Shown: positions 54,121 to 61,774 of the stretch, piece by piece
How positions within the stretch are numbered: the first letter of the stretch is position 1
Layout of the letters: the number at the start of each line of letters is the position of its first letter
NCBI GenBank assembly: GCA_022778805.1
Contig: JALFSN010000005.1
Coordinates: 117,029 to 181,028, forward strand
Length of the DNA stretch: 64,000 bases
Direction: 5' to 3'
Source: Arcanobacterium sp.
Lineage (GTDB): Bacteria; Actinomycetota; Actinomycetes; Actinomycetales; Actinomycetaceae
Program-made: the position numbers and the translations under genes
Notes under the pieces: generated by a model
Database searches by the model: none
Seen by the model: only the letters and a program-made list of their open reading frames with translations
Told to the model about the DNA's origin: nothing

Positions 54121-54335
54121 CAGAAATCCTCCTCATCGTCGTCGAACCCGGCGGTGACATCGCCCCACCAGTCGATGGTTTGTGCCAGGTAGCTTTCTGG
54201 ATTGTTCGCGATCCAGGCGGATACATAGCCGTAGTCGAGTTCGTCTGCTTTATCGATCACGGTATCGAGGTCGCTCATATCAACACCGGTTGCGGCGATG
54301 TCGTCGAGCATGGCTGCTAGGTTGCCCATCATCAT
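54120..54335 (-). CDS. Small acidic phage protein, unknown
   Basis: 71 residues, strongly acidic (ending AGFDDDEEDF), starting with three Met codons after ATAGGAG. Small acidic proteins beside phage methyltransferases are sometimes anti-restriction DNA mimics; no motif proves this here. Confidence 0.6.
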   Translation of the reverse strand: MMMGNLAAMLDDIAATGVDMSDLDTVIDKADELDYGYVSAWIANNPESYLAQTIDWWGDVTAGFDDDEEDF

Positions 54336-54442
54336 TTGCTCCTATCACTGTTTTCGTACTCTGACCTGGTTGTTTGGTCATGTATATACAGCCATAGGTG
54401 CGCGGGTATATCCAGTCATTTAGCGGCCTAAAATCAACAAAA

Positions 54443-55864
54443 CTAGAGTTCTGCGCCACGAGCACAAGCAGCAATTCGCTCTAGCACGAACTGGGCGCAT
54501 GGCAGGGCGATACCGTTTCCCCACAACTTGTAGAGCGCTCGATCCGTCACAGGGTCAGCCAGCCATTTCTTGACTTGCAGGCGGGTCTTGGTCTTCTTCA
54601 GATTGTTGATGACTGCCCAGTGGGCCCAGATCCGCCACCAATAATCCACCTGCTCGTCGCCCGGATTGGTGATGGCGAGCCCGTCTGTCCAATCATCTGG
54701 GAAGCCTTGCAGGCGAGCGCACTCAGTCGGGGTCAAGCGCCGCACGCGATATTCAGGCACGCAAGGGTCGGTGACCAGCGGTGGCTCGGTCGCATCGGAG
54801 GCTAACAAGGCGCCAGCAACATTCACATTGCCTCGGCAAAAGAAATCCGCTTTTGAAGCCGAAACAATATCAGGCTGCAAGATAGCGATGCCGCCTTGGT
54901 TACAGGTCGGAGCAATCCCAGACGTATCCAGCGTCTTGGAGACCTTAGTGGGGTAACCATAGCGGCCTACGCCTGCGCCGCGTCCATCATGCAAAGCATT
55001 AAACCCAAACGCGGTCGGTTCAGGAGCAAAGATGGTCTGGTCGTTTCCGCACCCGAGCGTGCCAGAAAGATTCGTCTGCACGAGCGGCCCTTTACCACCA
55101 CCGGGTTTACCTGCACGCATCCGCAAAGCAAACACATCTAGACCATCGCCTGGCGTTTCAATGCTCGTTCGAGGATTGGCGGGAGGATCTTGTTCTTCGC
55201 TGCCGCCCGCCGGAGTATCCCGGCACACGCGTTGGGGCTCAAAGAGTAACTGGCCGGCACGTTGACTTCCAAAATCGCAGACAAGGTAGATTCTTTTGCG
55301 CCGCTGGGCAAGGCCGAAGTATTGCGCGTCCAATACTCGCCACGCGATACTCCATCCGTCGCCCACGAGCACACCAGCTGGTTCCCAGCGTGGTGCTCGA
55401 GGTAGGTCAGCCGCTGCCGCTTCGTCAACAACCGAGACGAGTTCCTGGAGGACGCTATGGAAGTCGGCTCCTTTGTTGGAGGAGAAGGCTCCGGGGACGT
55501 TTTCCCAAACAGCGAACCTTGGATGCACTCCATCACTTGCCTCCCTCATTTCTTTAATCACTCGCACGGCTTGATGAAACAGGCCAGAACGTGCGCCAGC
55601 GAGGCCTGCACGCCGTCCTGCAACCGAGAGGTCTTGGCACGGCGACCCAAACGTGATCACATCTACCGGCTCCACCTCAGCGCCGTTTATTTTCGCTACC
55701 TCACCCAGATGCTTGACGTTCGGGAAACGGGTGCTGGTGACGAGGATCGGAAAAGGCTCAATCTCCGAAGACCACACCGGCTGAATACCAACGTGGGTAG
55801 CGGCTAAGGGGAATCCTCCCGAACCATCAAAGAGCGAGCCGAGTTTAAGTAGTGGTTGGTTCAT
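54443..55864 (-). CDS. DNA (cytosine-5) methyltransferase
   Basis: 473 residues with the C5-MTase motifs in order: LGSLFDGSGGFPLA (I), TFGSPCQDLS with the catalytic Cys (IV), ENVPGAFSS (VI), FGLAQRRKRIYLV (VIII), a 190-residue target-recognition region, RLTPTECARLQGFPDDW (IX) and GNGIALPC (X). No restriction endonuclease gene is adjacent, so it is an orphan, likely protecting phage DNA. It overlaps the upstream adenine/cytosine-N4 methyltransferase gene by 20 bases. Confidence 0.93.
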   Translation of the reverse strand: MNQPLLKLGSLFDGSGGFPLAATHVGIQPVWSSEIEPFPILVTSTRFPNVKHLGEVAKINGAEVEPVDVITFGSPCQDLSVAGRRAGLAGARSGLFHQAVRVIKEMREASDGVHPRFAVWENVPGAFSSNKGADFHSVLQELVSVVDEAAAADLPRAPRWEPAGVLVGDGWSIAWRVLDAQYFGLAQRRKRIYLVCDFGSQRAGQLLFEPQRVCRDTPAGGSEEQDPPANPRTSIETPGDGLDVFALRMRAGKPGGGKGPLVQTNLSGTLGCGNDQTIFAPEPTAFGFNALHDGRGAGVGRYGYPTKVSKTLDTSGIAPTCNQGGIAILQPDIVSASKADFFCRGNVNVAGALLASDATEPPLVTDPCVPEYRVRRLTPTECARLQGFPDDWTDGLAITNPGDEQVDYWWRIWAHWAVINNLKKTKTRLQVKKWLADPVTDRALYKLWGNGIALPCAQFVLERIAACARGAEL

Positions 55865-57098
55865 TGGGGACTTCTTTCACCACGTCCTCGTATTTGATGG
55901 TTTTCTTGCCCCGCTTACAGGTGATGTCCTCAGCGCCGTAAGTCTCGGCGTAGCGGCGCAAGATAACGGACGCGTATTTCGGGTCAAGCTCCATACAGTA
56001 AGCAATCCGATTGAGTTGGGCTGCAGCCATCAGTGTTGACCCGGAGCCAGCGAAGCAATCGAGCACGATCGCGTTCGCTGGGGTGGAGTTTTTGATTGGG
56101 TAGCCCATCAAATCCAGCGGCTTCGATGTCGGATGCTCGCTGTTCTTGGAGGGCTTATCAAAGCGCCAGATGGTTGTCTCGCTCCGTCCTGCGAACCAGC
56201 GGTGCTTGCCGCCGGTTTTCCAGCCGAACAGGATCGGCTCATGCTGCCACTGATACGGCGAGCGACCCAGCACCAGCGAATTCTTCACCCAGATACACGT
56301 GCCAGACAGATAAAAACCTGCTTCTTTGAATGCCTTACGGAAGTTCAAGCCTTCAGTGTCGGCGTGGAATATGTAGGCGGACGCGCCTGGCTCGCAGACC
56401 GCCGCCATATTCGTGAATGAATTAAGCAGAAACTGGTAGAAGGCCTCATCTTCCATCGAGTCATTCTTGATACTCAAACCCGAAGACGATGTAAACGACG
56501 CATTATAAGGAGGGTCAGTGAGAATCAGGTTCGCCTGTTTCCCGTCCATCAGCCGCTCCACATCCACGGCCTTGGTGGCATCCCCGCACAGCAGTCGATG
56601 CTCACCAAGGCTCCACAGGTCACCTTCTTGCACGAATGCGGCTTGTTCCAATGCAGTATCGAGGTCGAAGCCGTCACCGGTGACCTCGCGCTCGTCACCA
56701 AGGGAGAGCAACTGCTCGATTTCCTCAAGGTCGAAACCAGTCAAGGAAACGTCGAAATCACTCGCTTGCAGGTCAGCAATCAACAAGGACAGCTTGGGTT
56801 CGTTCCACTCACCGCTGATCTTGTTGAGCGCAATGTTGAGGGCTTTTTCTTTGGTTTCGTCCAAATCCACGATGACGACATCAGCAGTATCAATGCCGAG
56901 GTCAGCCATCACCTTTAAGCGCTGATGGCCGCCCACGATCCGGCCGGTACGCTCGTTAAAGATAGCGGGTTCAACATAGCCGAACTGCTCGATGCTCGCT
57001 TTGAGTTTCTCGTACTCAGCGTCACCTGGTTTGAGGTCTTTGCGTGGGTTGTAGTCTGCCGGGGCCAGCTCGGCAATAGAGCGTTGTTCGATTCGCAT
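55845..57098 (-). CDS. ParB-domain plus N6/N4 DNA methyltransferase fusion
   Basis: 417 residues. An N-terminal ParB/sulfiredoxin-type domain (about 1-100; LAPADYNPRKDLK and GRIVGGHQRLKV) is followed by an N6-adenine/N4-cytosine methyltransferase (about 165-400) with the catalytic DPPYNASF and the AdoMet-binding DCFAGSGSTLMAA. This fusion is frequent in Gram-positive prophages. Its start overlaps the metK stop (TGATG), so substrate supply and methylation are coupled. Confidence 0.92.
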   Translation of the reverse strand: MRIEQRSIAELAPADYNPRKDLKPGDAEYEKLKASIEQFGYVEPAIFNERTGRIVGGHQRLKVMADLGIDTADVVIVDLDETKEKALNIALNKISGEWNEPKLSLLIADLQASDFDVSLTGFDLEEIEQLLSLGDEREVTGDGFDLDTALEQAAFVQEGDLWSLGEHRLLCGDATKAVDVERLMDGKQANLILTDPPYNASFTSSSGLSIKNDSMEDEAFYQFLLNSFTNMAAVCEPGASAYIFHADTEGLNFRKAFKEAGFYLSGTCIWVKNSLVLGRSPYQWQHEPILFGWKTGGKHRWFAGRSETTIWRFDKPSKNSEHPTSKPLDLMGYPIKNSTPANAIVLDCFAGSGSTLMAAAQLNRIAYCMELDPKYASVILRRYAETYGAEDITCKRGKKTIKYEDVVKEVPNEPTTT

Positions 57099-58258
57099 CA
57101 GTATTGCACCCCCAAAGCCTCGCGGAGTTTATCCACCCACGCCCAGGCACGCTCCCAGGTCGGATAGCCGTGGCCGAAATGCCCATACGCGGCGTAGGCG
57201 CGAAAATTCGTGTGCTTGCCTAAATCGAGGGCTTCAATCATTCCTGCCGGGCGCAAAGGAAACACCTCAACGCACGCAGCCGCAAGCTGCAAGTCATCAA
57301 AACGCCCGGTGCCCAAAGTATCGACGGTGAAAGCGACCGGGTCGGCTTTACCAATCGCATACGAGATGCTCACCTGGGCTTCTTCAGCGAGCTTCGCATC
57401 CACAAGCGTGCGAGCGACCAGGCGTGCCATATAAGCACCCGTGCGATCCACCTTGCTAGCGTCCTTGCCGGAGAAGGCTCCGCCGCCATGAGGCGCGAGC
57501 CCACCATAGGTATCCACCATCAGCTTGCGGCCAGTAAGGCCAGTGTCGGCTTCAGGCCCGCCGGTGATGAACCGGCCGGAAGGGTTAATCAGAATCTCCG
57601 TGCTCTCATCGATGGGGAGTTCTTGACAGGCTGGTGCGATAATCAGCGAGACAATCTTGGAGTGCAGCTCGTCGTTATTACAGCCGGGCTTGTGCTGCAC
57701 CGACACCACCACGCTAGCCACCCGCTTCGCTTGGCCGTCCTCATATTCGATGCTGACCTGAGCTTTACCGTCAATGCCGAGACCGGGCAGCTTGTTATCT
57801 ACGAAGGCTTCATCGAGGCGCTGGCAAATCCGCTGCGCGTAGACGAGTGGGAGCGGCAGGCGTTCTTCGGTCTCGTTGGTGGCATACCCGTAGACCGTGC
57901 CCTGATCCCCGGCACTAATCGCAGCGTACGCATCCTGCTGCCCGCGGCGCGCTTCTAACGACTGGTCAACGCCGCCAGCAATATCAGGTGATTGGCGGTG
58001 TACACGCACGCGAATACGGAAAGCGCGTGGATTATAGCCACGCTGGGTCAACGCCCGTCGTACCACGGCCGGGATCTCGACCTTGACTTTCGAGGTTATC
58101 TCGCCAGCCACATAAATCCTGGCTTTCGTCGCCAACACTTCCACGGCGACTCGAGCAGCCGGGTCACCGTAGAGTGCCTCGTCCAAAATAGTGTCAGCGA
58201 TGAAATCGCACAGCTTGTCCGGGTGACCAGCACGAACTGATTCAGCGGTCTTCAACAT
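57098..58258 (-). CDS. metK: Phage-encoded S-adenosylmethionine synthetase
   Basis: 386 residues, full length for MetK. Motifs are ESVRAGHPDKLCDFIADTIL (ATP/methionine site), GDQGTVYGYATNE (adenine loop), and GGGAFSGKDASKVDRTGAYM (phosphate loop and catalytic Lys/Asp). It differs from housekeeping copies in several normally fixed positions (ESVRAG, GTVYGY). It would raise AdoMet for the two methyltransferases encoded right after it in the same coupled unit. A terminator lies just upstream, so the cassette may have its own promoter. Confidence 0.93.
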   Translation of the reverse strand: MLKTAESVRAGHPDKLCDFIADTILDEALYGDPAARVAVEVLATKARIYVAGEITSKVKVEIPAVVRRALTQRGYNPRAFRIRVRVHRQSPDIAGGVDQSLEARRGQQDAYAAISAGDQGTVYGYATNETEERLPLPLVYAQRICQRLDEAFVDNKLPGLGIDGKAQVSIEYEDGQAKRVASVVVSVQHKPGCNNDELHSKIVSLIIAPACQELPIDESTEILINPSGRFITGGPEADTGLTGRKLMVDTYGGLAPHGGGAFSGKDASKVDRTGAYMARLVARTLVDAKLAEEAQVSISYAIGKADPVAFTVDTLGTGRFDDLQLAAACVEVFPLRPAGMIEALDLGKHTNFRAYAAYGHFGHGYPTWERAWAWVDKLREALGVQY

Positions 58259-58300
58259 GAGCAGATAATCCTTTCCTGCCCATGAGCGGGCATAAGAAAA

Positions 58301-58323
58301 CCCGCCCAGACCATCTGGGCGGG
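58301..58323 (-). terminator. Terminator between small terminase and metK
   Basis: CCCGCCCAGA/TCTGGGCGGG, a 10-bp stem with a three-base loop, followed on the minus strand by TTTTCTT. Classic rho-independent terminator. Confidence 0.88.
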
Positions 58324-58347
58324 AGAATGCATATACAGAATCGAAAG

Positions 58348-58905
58348 CTAAGAGCGTGATTGGAGCAGGCGTTCCATCACGTTATCGCTAGGGGTCGGCC
58401 CGCTGTAATCCACGAGCGAGTTTTGTTTCACGACATCGAAAATCTCATACCACAGCGTGTTCGCCTGCTTGCTAAAGCTCTGGCTCATAGCCACGAACGG
58501 GCTAGCTATTGCCGCCCCGGTGGTCGGATGCTTACCGAGCAGGCCGAAATTAGAAATCGCTTCCTCGCATTGGATGAAGCGGGCGAAATTCTGGGCATAC
58601 GCCTCAATCAGGCGCGGTGCCACAAGCTTCTCACAGCCACGCTCTTTCAACCACCGCCACGTATCCCGATAAATTTGGTCAGCGCCGAGCGGGTTACCGT
58701 CACGCTGCACCGCAGCCAGGTAGTTGCTCGGCTCAGGCATCTCCGAGCCTTCCAAATTCTCATCGACTTCCAAGTTGACTGGGTGGAGCGGGGTGACATC
58801 AATGATGCGTGCATCCTTGCCCTCGGTGATCTTCTCAAACGTCGGGATCGGCTTAGCACCAGCCCCGGCACGCCGCCCACCCCGCAGAGTTCCATCCTTC
58901 GCCAA
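58348..58905 (-). CDS. Terminase small subunit (P27 family)
   Basis: 185 residues beginning AKDGTLRGGRRAGAGAKP, the usual basic N-terminus of P27-type small terminases, followed by helices (IYRDTWRWLKERGCEKL, IEAYAQNFARFIQCEEAI). It recognises phage DNA for packaging. A TTG start at 58905 is preferred because AGGAGGTGA lies eight bases upstream; the ATG at 58926 would place that site inside the gene. An HNH gene usually upstream in this phage type is absent here. Confidence 0.85.
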   Translation of the reverse strand: MAKDGTLRGGRRAGAGAKPIPTFEKITEGKDARIIDVTPLHPVNLEVDENLEGSEMPEPSNYLAAVQRDGNPLGADQIYRDTWRWLKERGCEKLVAPRLIEAYAQNFARFIQCEEAISNFGLLGKHPTTGAAIASPFVAMSQSFSKQANTLWYEIFDVVKQNSLVDYSGPTPSDNVMERLLQSRS

Positions 58906-58926
58906 CGTATCGTCACCTCCTAGCAT

Positions 58927-59132
58927 GATTTTGTGACTTGACTATGTGTCGAAAGCGCATACAACTCTTGCAATGACCGATGGCTGGGAATGATTGCAAA
59001 CCGCATGATAAACTCCCATTGTGGCGAGTGTTATATATTTTTTCTAGGTTTTGTTGCTTTCAGGCTTCATCTTGGAGAGGTATTGACAGCGTCACGGAAG
59101 TATTGCTTATTCAAGAATTAAGGGGGTGCGCA
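58927..59132 (+). promoter_or_regulatory. Intergenic region and candidate promoter of the epipeptide cluster
   Basis: The change from minus-strand phage genes to plus-strand, AT-richer DNA occurs here. TTGACA at 59083-59088 is a perfect -35 element; the -10 is less clear (TTATTC or TATTCA around 59107). No gene is seen before epeX. Confidence 0.45.
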
Positions 59133-59249
59133 ATGGAAAAACTGATGGATACTCTTCTCGTTGAAGACGATGTTGTCGAACTGGATCATAACGACGATTT
59201 GTGGTGGGTTCTTGCTAGCAGTAACTGGGTTCTGGCCGGGCCGAGATGA
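59133..59249 (+). CDS. epeX: Epipeptide precursor (EpeX/YydF-like)
   Basis: A 38-residue peptide with an acidic leader (MEKLMDTLLVEDDVVELDHN) and a Trp-rich C-terminal part, DDLWWVLASSNWVLAGPR. The pattern DLW...(R)W-(I/V)-L-x-G matches, from memory, the end of B. subtilis YydF/EpeX, whose DLWYF...RWILG segment is cut before Trp and epimerised at Val36 and Ile44. By analogy the mature peptide would be the 15 residues from Trp24, with Val26 and Val33 the candidate D-residues. GGGGGTG precedes the ATG; an in-frame extension upstream has no site. It is followed by a radical SAM epimerase, an M50 protease and an ABC transporter. Confidence 0.88.
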   Translation: MEKLMDTLLVEDDVVELDHNDDLWWVLASSNWVLAGPR

Positions 59250-59259
59250 TTATGATATG

Positions 59260-59312
59260 TCGACTAAGCGGCGAACCAGGATAGTATACTGCCGAGTTCG
59301 CCGCTTAGTCGA
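59260..59312 (+). terminator. Hairpin after the precursor gene, partial terminator
   Basis: TCGACTAAGCGGCGAAC pairs perfectly with GTTCGCCGCTTAGTCGA (17 bp) around a 19-base loop and is followed by TGTTTTCGTTATTT. Placed ten bases after epeX, it would let precursor mRNA exceed that of the enzyme genes. Confidence 0.82.
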
Positions 59313-59343
59313 TGTTTTCGTTATTTGCAGGAGAAGATAAAAA

Positions 59344-60312
59344 GTGAAAAGAATTATCATCGCACCTCATATGCGTTGCAATGCTAGATGTGCGCACTGT
59401 TGTGTCTCTTCTAATCCTCGCGATGACCGGAAATTAAGCGACGAGGTAGTGTACCGACTAGTAGATGAGGCTATTGCTGATAGTAGCGTGGAGGTTGTTT
59501 CTTTCACGGGTGGAGAAGCTCTGCTTCGGCGAGATTTTATTCTTGATCTTATTCGAACAGTTGCTGAAGGAGGAAAGCGAACCACTCTTGTCACAAACGG
59601 GTTTTGGGCTGTAAACCCTAGAGCAGCTTTGATGCGACTTGCGGAACTTCGTGATGCTGGCTTGTCTCTGTTGACTCTTAGCGCTGACGATTTCCATCTT
59701 CCGTTCGTCCCCATTGACCGTATAAGAAATGTTCTTCTTGCTGTTCCCCAAGTTCCAGGCATTCAGGTCAATCTGAATATGTGTGAATCGCAATCCCATA
59801 GTGCAGATAGCATCGTTGCTGAATTAGGTGATCTTCTCGAGGGTATTCCTGTTAGCAGATTTCCAATCACGCCTATGGGAGCAGCATCAAACTTGCCCGA
59901 TGAGGAAATTGTGTATCGCGCGATGTCTACAGATGATCTTCATTGTCCTGGTTTTTCGCTACTTTTTTCGAGTGACGATAGAGCATATCCCTGCTGTTCT
60001 ACCGGCATTATGAATAGTGCTTTATCGATAGGGAAAGCTTCGGAACTTACCATCGAAGAGGCGGCTAAACGTGTCGAGAAAAACTTGTTGTTCTACATTA
60101 TTTTACATGAAGGGTTTTCATGGATTGTTCGTCATTTCCAAGACCTTGGTATTGAGAAATTTCAGCAGCCTTTCAAAGTAGTTGACGCGTGTGATTTGTG
60201 CTGTCACATTTTTGAGAACGATGAGAATCTTTTGAAATTACAGCCAGCGTTAGAGTATTACAGAGAAAGCTATTTGAGCGGAGGTATCTCAGCTAAAGGA
60301 GTGCGAAGTTGA
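59344..60312 (+). CDS. epeE: Radical SAM peptide epimerase (EpeE/YydG-like)
   Basis: 322 residues, close to YydG in length. The [4Fe-4S] AdoMet motif is C12-x3-C16-x2-C19 (CNARCAHC). SFTGGEALLRRDF and TNGFWAVN are typical radical SAM strands. The C-terminal part has LHCPGF, YPCCST (Cys217, Cys218) and DACDLCC (Cys283, 286, 287), giving an auxiliary-cluster and hydrogen-donor set comparable with YydG, where a Cys near residue 223 is the donor (from memory). It should turn L-residues of EpeX into D-residues. The GTG start follows AGGAGA. Other radical SAM RiPP enzymes, such as sactisynthases, are less likely because the precursor has no Cys. Confidence 0.9.
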   Translation: MKRIIIAPHMRCNARCAHCCVSSNPRDDRKLSDEVVYRLVDEAIADSSVEVVSFTGGEALLRRDFILDLIRTVAEGGKRTTLVTNGFWAVNPRAALMRLAELRDAGLSLLTLSADDFHLPFVPIDRIRNVLLAVPQVPGIQVNLNMCESQSHSADSIVAELGDLLEGIPVSRFPITPMGAASNLPDEEIVYRAMSTDDLHCPGFSLLFSSDDRAYPCCSTGIMNSALSIGKASELTIEEAAKRVEKNLLFYIILHEGFSWIVRHFQDLGIEKFQQPFKVVDACDLCCHIFENDENLLKLQPALEYYRESYLSGGISAKGVRS

Positions 60313-61073
60313 CTACCGTACTTCAATACTCCGATGATTCTGTAGAAATTCTGTGTTTAAGGGAGCGCGCGGTTGTGCACGACCGCCTTTCTGATAAATA
60401 CTTTGATGTCAGTGCTGATGCCGTACGCTCAAAAATTTCTGGGTGGCATGAATACAAGTCGGCGATTCCCAGGCCGCTCCTAGCGTTGGTTTTCATCTCG
60501 TTTGGGGGTCTTTTAGCTTTTGATTATATTTGGTTTTTTTCAAGCAATAACTTCCGTTTCGTTATGTCTGATACGGTAGTTTTAGTTCTCTTTCTTGCAT
60601 TTAATATTGCAGCTCATGAATTAGCGCATGTGGCTGCGCTACGTCTATGCGGCAGGAAAATCGACAAACTAGGATTCAAATTTAACTACGGAGTACTCCC
60701 AGCGTTTTATGTCCGGATGAATCAAGTACTGTTATTGAGTCGCGGCGAAAGGATTTTCTGCCATCTTGCGGGGCTATGGACTAATCTTTGTGTTGTTTGC
60801 GCAGTGGTCATAGCTGAATATGCCGGATATTCGTCAATGTCACTCGCGTCTGCCGCATACATATTTCTCACAATGTTAATTATGAATCTCCTGCCGATAT
60901 TGAATACTGATGGACAAAAAGTTGTAACAACATTTCTTGGTGTAGAAAAGCCCAAAAACATTAAATCTGCAGGCAGTTTGCTCAAAACAATTCATGTAAT
61001 ATCAATTATTGCTGCTGGGGCAATTGTTCTTCGTTTTTGTCTCAGTCTGCTTTTACTGTTTCGAGTTGGGTGA
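60309..61073 (+). CDS. epeP: M50-family membrane protease (EpeP/YydH-like)
   Basis: 254 residues with several membrane segments. The zinc motif HELAH (residues 103-107) lies in the second segment, and NLLPILNTDG (about 193-202) carries the third ligand Asp, as in site-2-type M50 proteases. In the epipeptide system this enzyme is proposed to cut the leader. The start is TTG with AAAGGAG seven bases upstream, overlapping the epeE stop by four bases. The N-terminal 50 residues form a soluble PqqD/winged-helix-like stretch that may help in precursor binding; this is inference. Confidence 0.88.
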   Translation: MTTVLQYSDDSVEILCLRERAVVHDRLSDKYFDVSADAVRSKISGWHEYKSAIPRPLLALVFISFGGLLAFDYIWFFSSNNFRFVMSDTVVLVLFLAFNIAAHELAHVAALRLCGRKIDKLGFKFNYGVLPAFYVRMNQVLLLSRGERIFCHLAGLWTNLCVVCAVVIAEYAGYSSMSLASAAYIFLTMLIMNLLPILNTDGQKVVTTFLGVEKPKNIKSAGSLLKTIHVISIIAAGAIVLRFCLSLLLLFRVG

Positions 61074-61078
61074 GGTCA

Positions 61079-61774
61079 ATGGATGCTGTGGTTAAAGCGC
61101 AGAACTTGGTTGTGAGCTATGGCAAGCATGTTGCGCTACGTTTGGATGATTTTCGCATTGGCGCTGAGGCAGGAGTGGTGGGGCTTTTTGGTCCGAACGG
61201 AGCCGGTAAAAGCACGTTGCTTCGCACGATTGTGGGGGATATTGCTAGGGTTCAGGGGAGAATCGTGACTCCTCATCGTGTAGCGGTGAGCTATCTTCCC
61301 GATGAACCTTTTTTGTATCCGTGGTTGCGAGTATCGCAATGCGTTGATTTGTTTCGTAGCCGATACGATGATTTCAGAACTGGTGCTTTTGAAGAGTTTC
61401 TTGAGGGGGCTTCTTTCTCGTCATTAGCCAAAGTGAGTGAGCTATCAAAAGGGATGAGTGAACGCCTTCATCTTGCGTTGATTATGTCTAGGGCTCCTAA
61501 GCTTTATGTGTTGGACGAGCCGCTGGCAGGGGTTGATCCGCTCACGAGGGATCATCTTCTTGCTCTGATCAAGAAATATCGTATTCCTAGCGCTCCGCTG
61601 TTGCTTAGCACCCACCTGATCAATGGCGTGGATTCTATTTTCGATGAGATTGTTCTTGTTTCAGATGGGAAACTGCTGACTCATGATACTGCTAGCCATC
61701 TGCGAGATTTCGGCGATGGCGATTTAGAGCTGGCTTACAAGAGGAGTGTATCGGGCCATGTTAAGAATGAGTGA
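61079..61774 (+). CDS. epeA: ABC transporter ATP-binding protein (EpeA/YydI-like)
   Basis: 231 residues: Walker A FGPNGAGKSTLL, the signature LSKGM in VSELSKGMSERLHLAL, Walker B LYVLDEPLAG and switch His in LLSTHLI. It pairs with the permease gene that overlaps its end. In B. subtilis the EpeAB pair exports or confers resistance to the peptide. The start at 61079 has GGGTGAGG upstream and lies six bases after the protease stop; longer frames overlap epeP and are not supported. Confidence 0.92.
   Translation: MDAVVKAQNLVVSYGKHVALRLDDFRIGAEAGVVGLFGPNGAGKSTLLRTIVGDIARVQGRIVTPHRVAVSYLPDEPFLYPWLRVSQCVDLFRSRYDDFRTGAFEEFLEGASFSSLAKVSELSKGMSERLHLALIMSRAPKLYVLDEPLAGVDPLTRDHLLALIKKYRIPSAPLLLSTHLINGVDSIFDEIVLVSDGKLLTHDTASHLRDFGDGDLELAYKRSVSGHVKNE

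Larger units (their letters stand above)
29609..58905. mobile_element. Siphovirus-type prophage (boundaries approximate)
   Basis: About 29 kb of phage genes, almost all on the minus strand. Read from right to left: small terminase, metK, two DNA methyltransferases, small orphan genes, large terminase, a cargo pair, HK97-type portal, protease and capsid, connectors, tail genes with tape measure, tail-fibre-like proteins, holin, endolysin, and two serine recombinases. No repressor, replication or excision genes are visible, so the element is either defective, interrupted at its right end by the peptide cluster and the IS, or continues beyond the window. Exact att sites could not be identified. 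Confidence 0.9.

Noticed and set aside
54120..54335. ArdA-type anti-restriction protein
   Set aside because: Only overall acidity and location agree; no ArdA motif can be seen, so it is left as unknown.
59344..60312. Sactipeptide or quorum-type radical SAM system as the identity of the 59-62 kb cluster
   Set aside because: The precursor has no Cys for thioether links, and the Trp-rich end together with the protease and ABC gene order fits epipeptides better.
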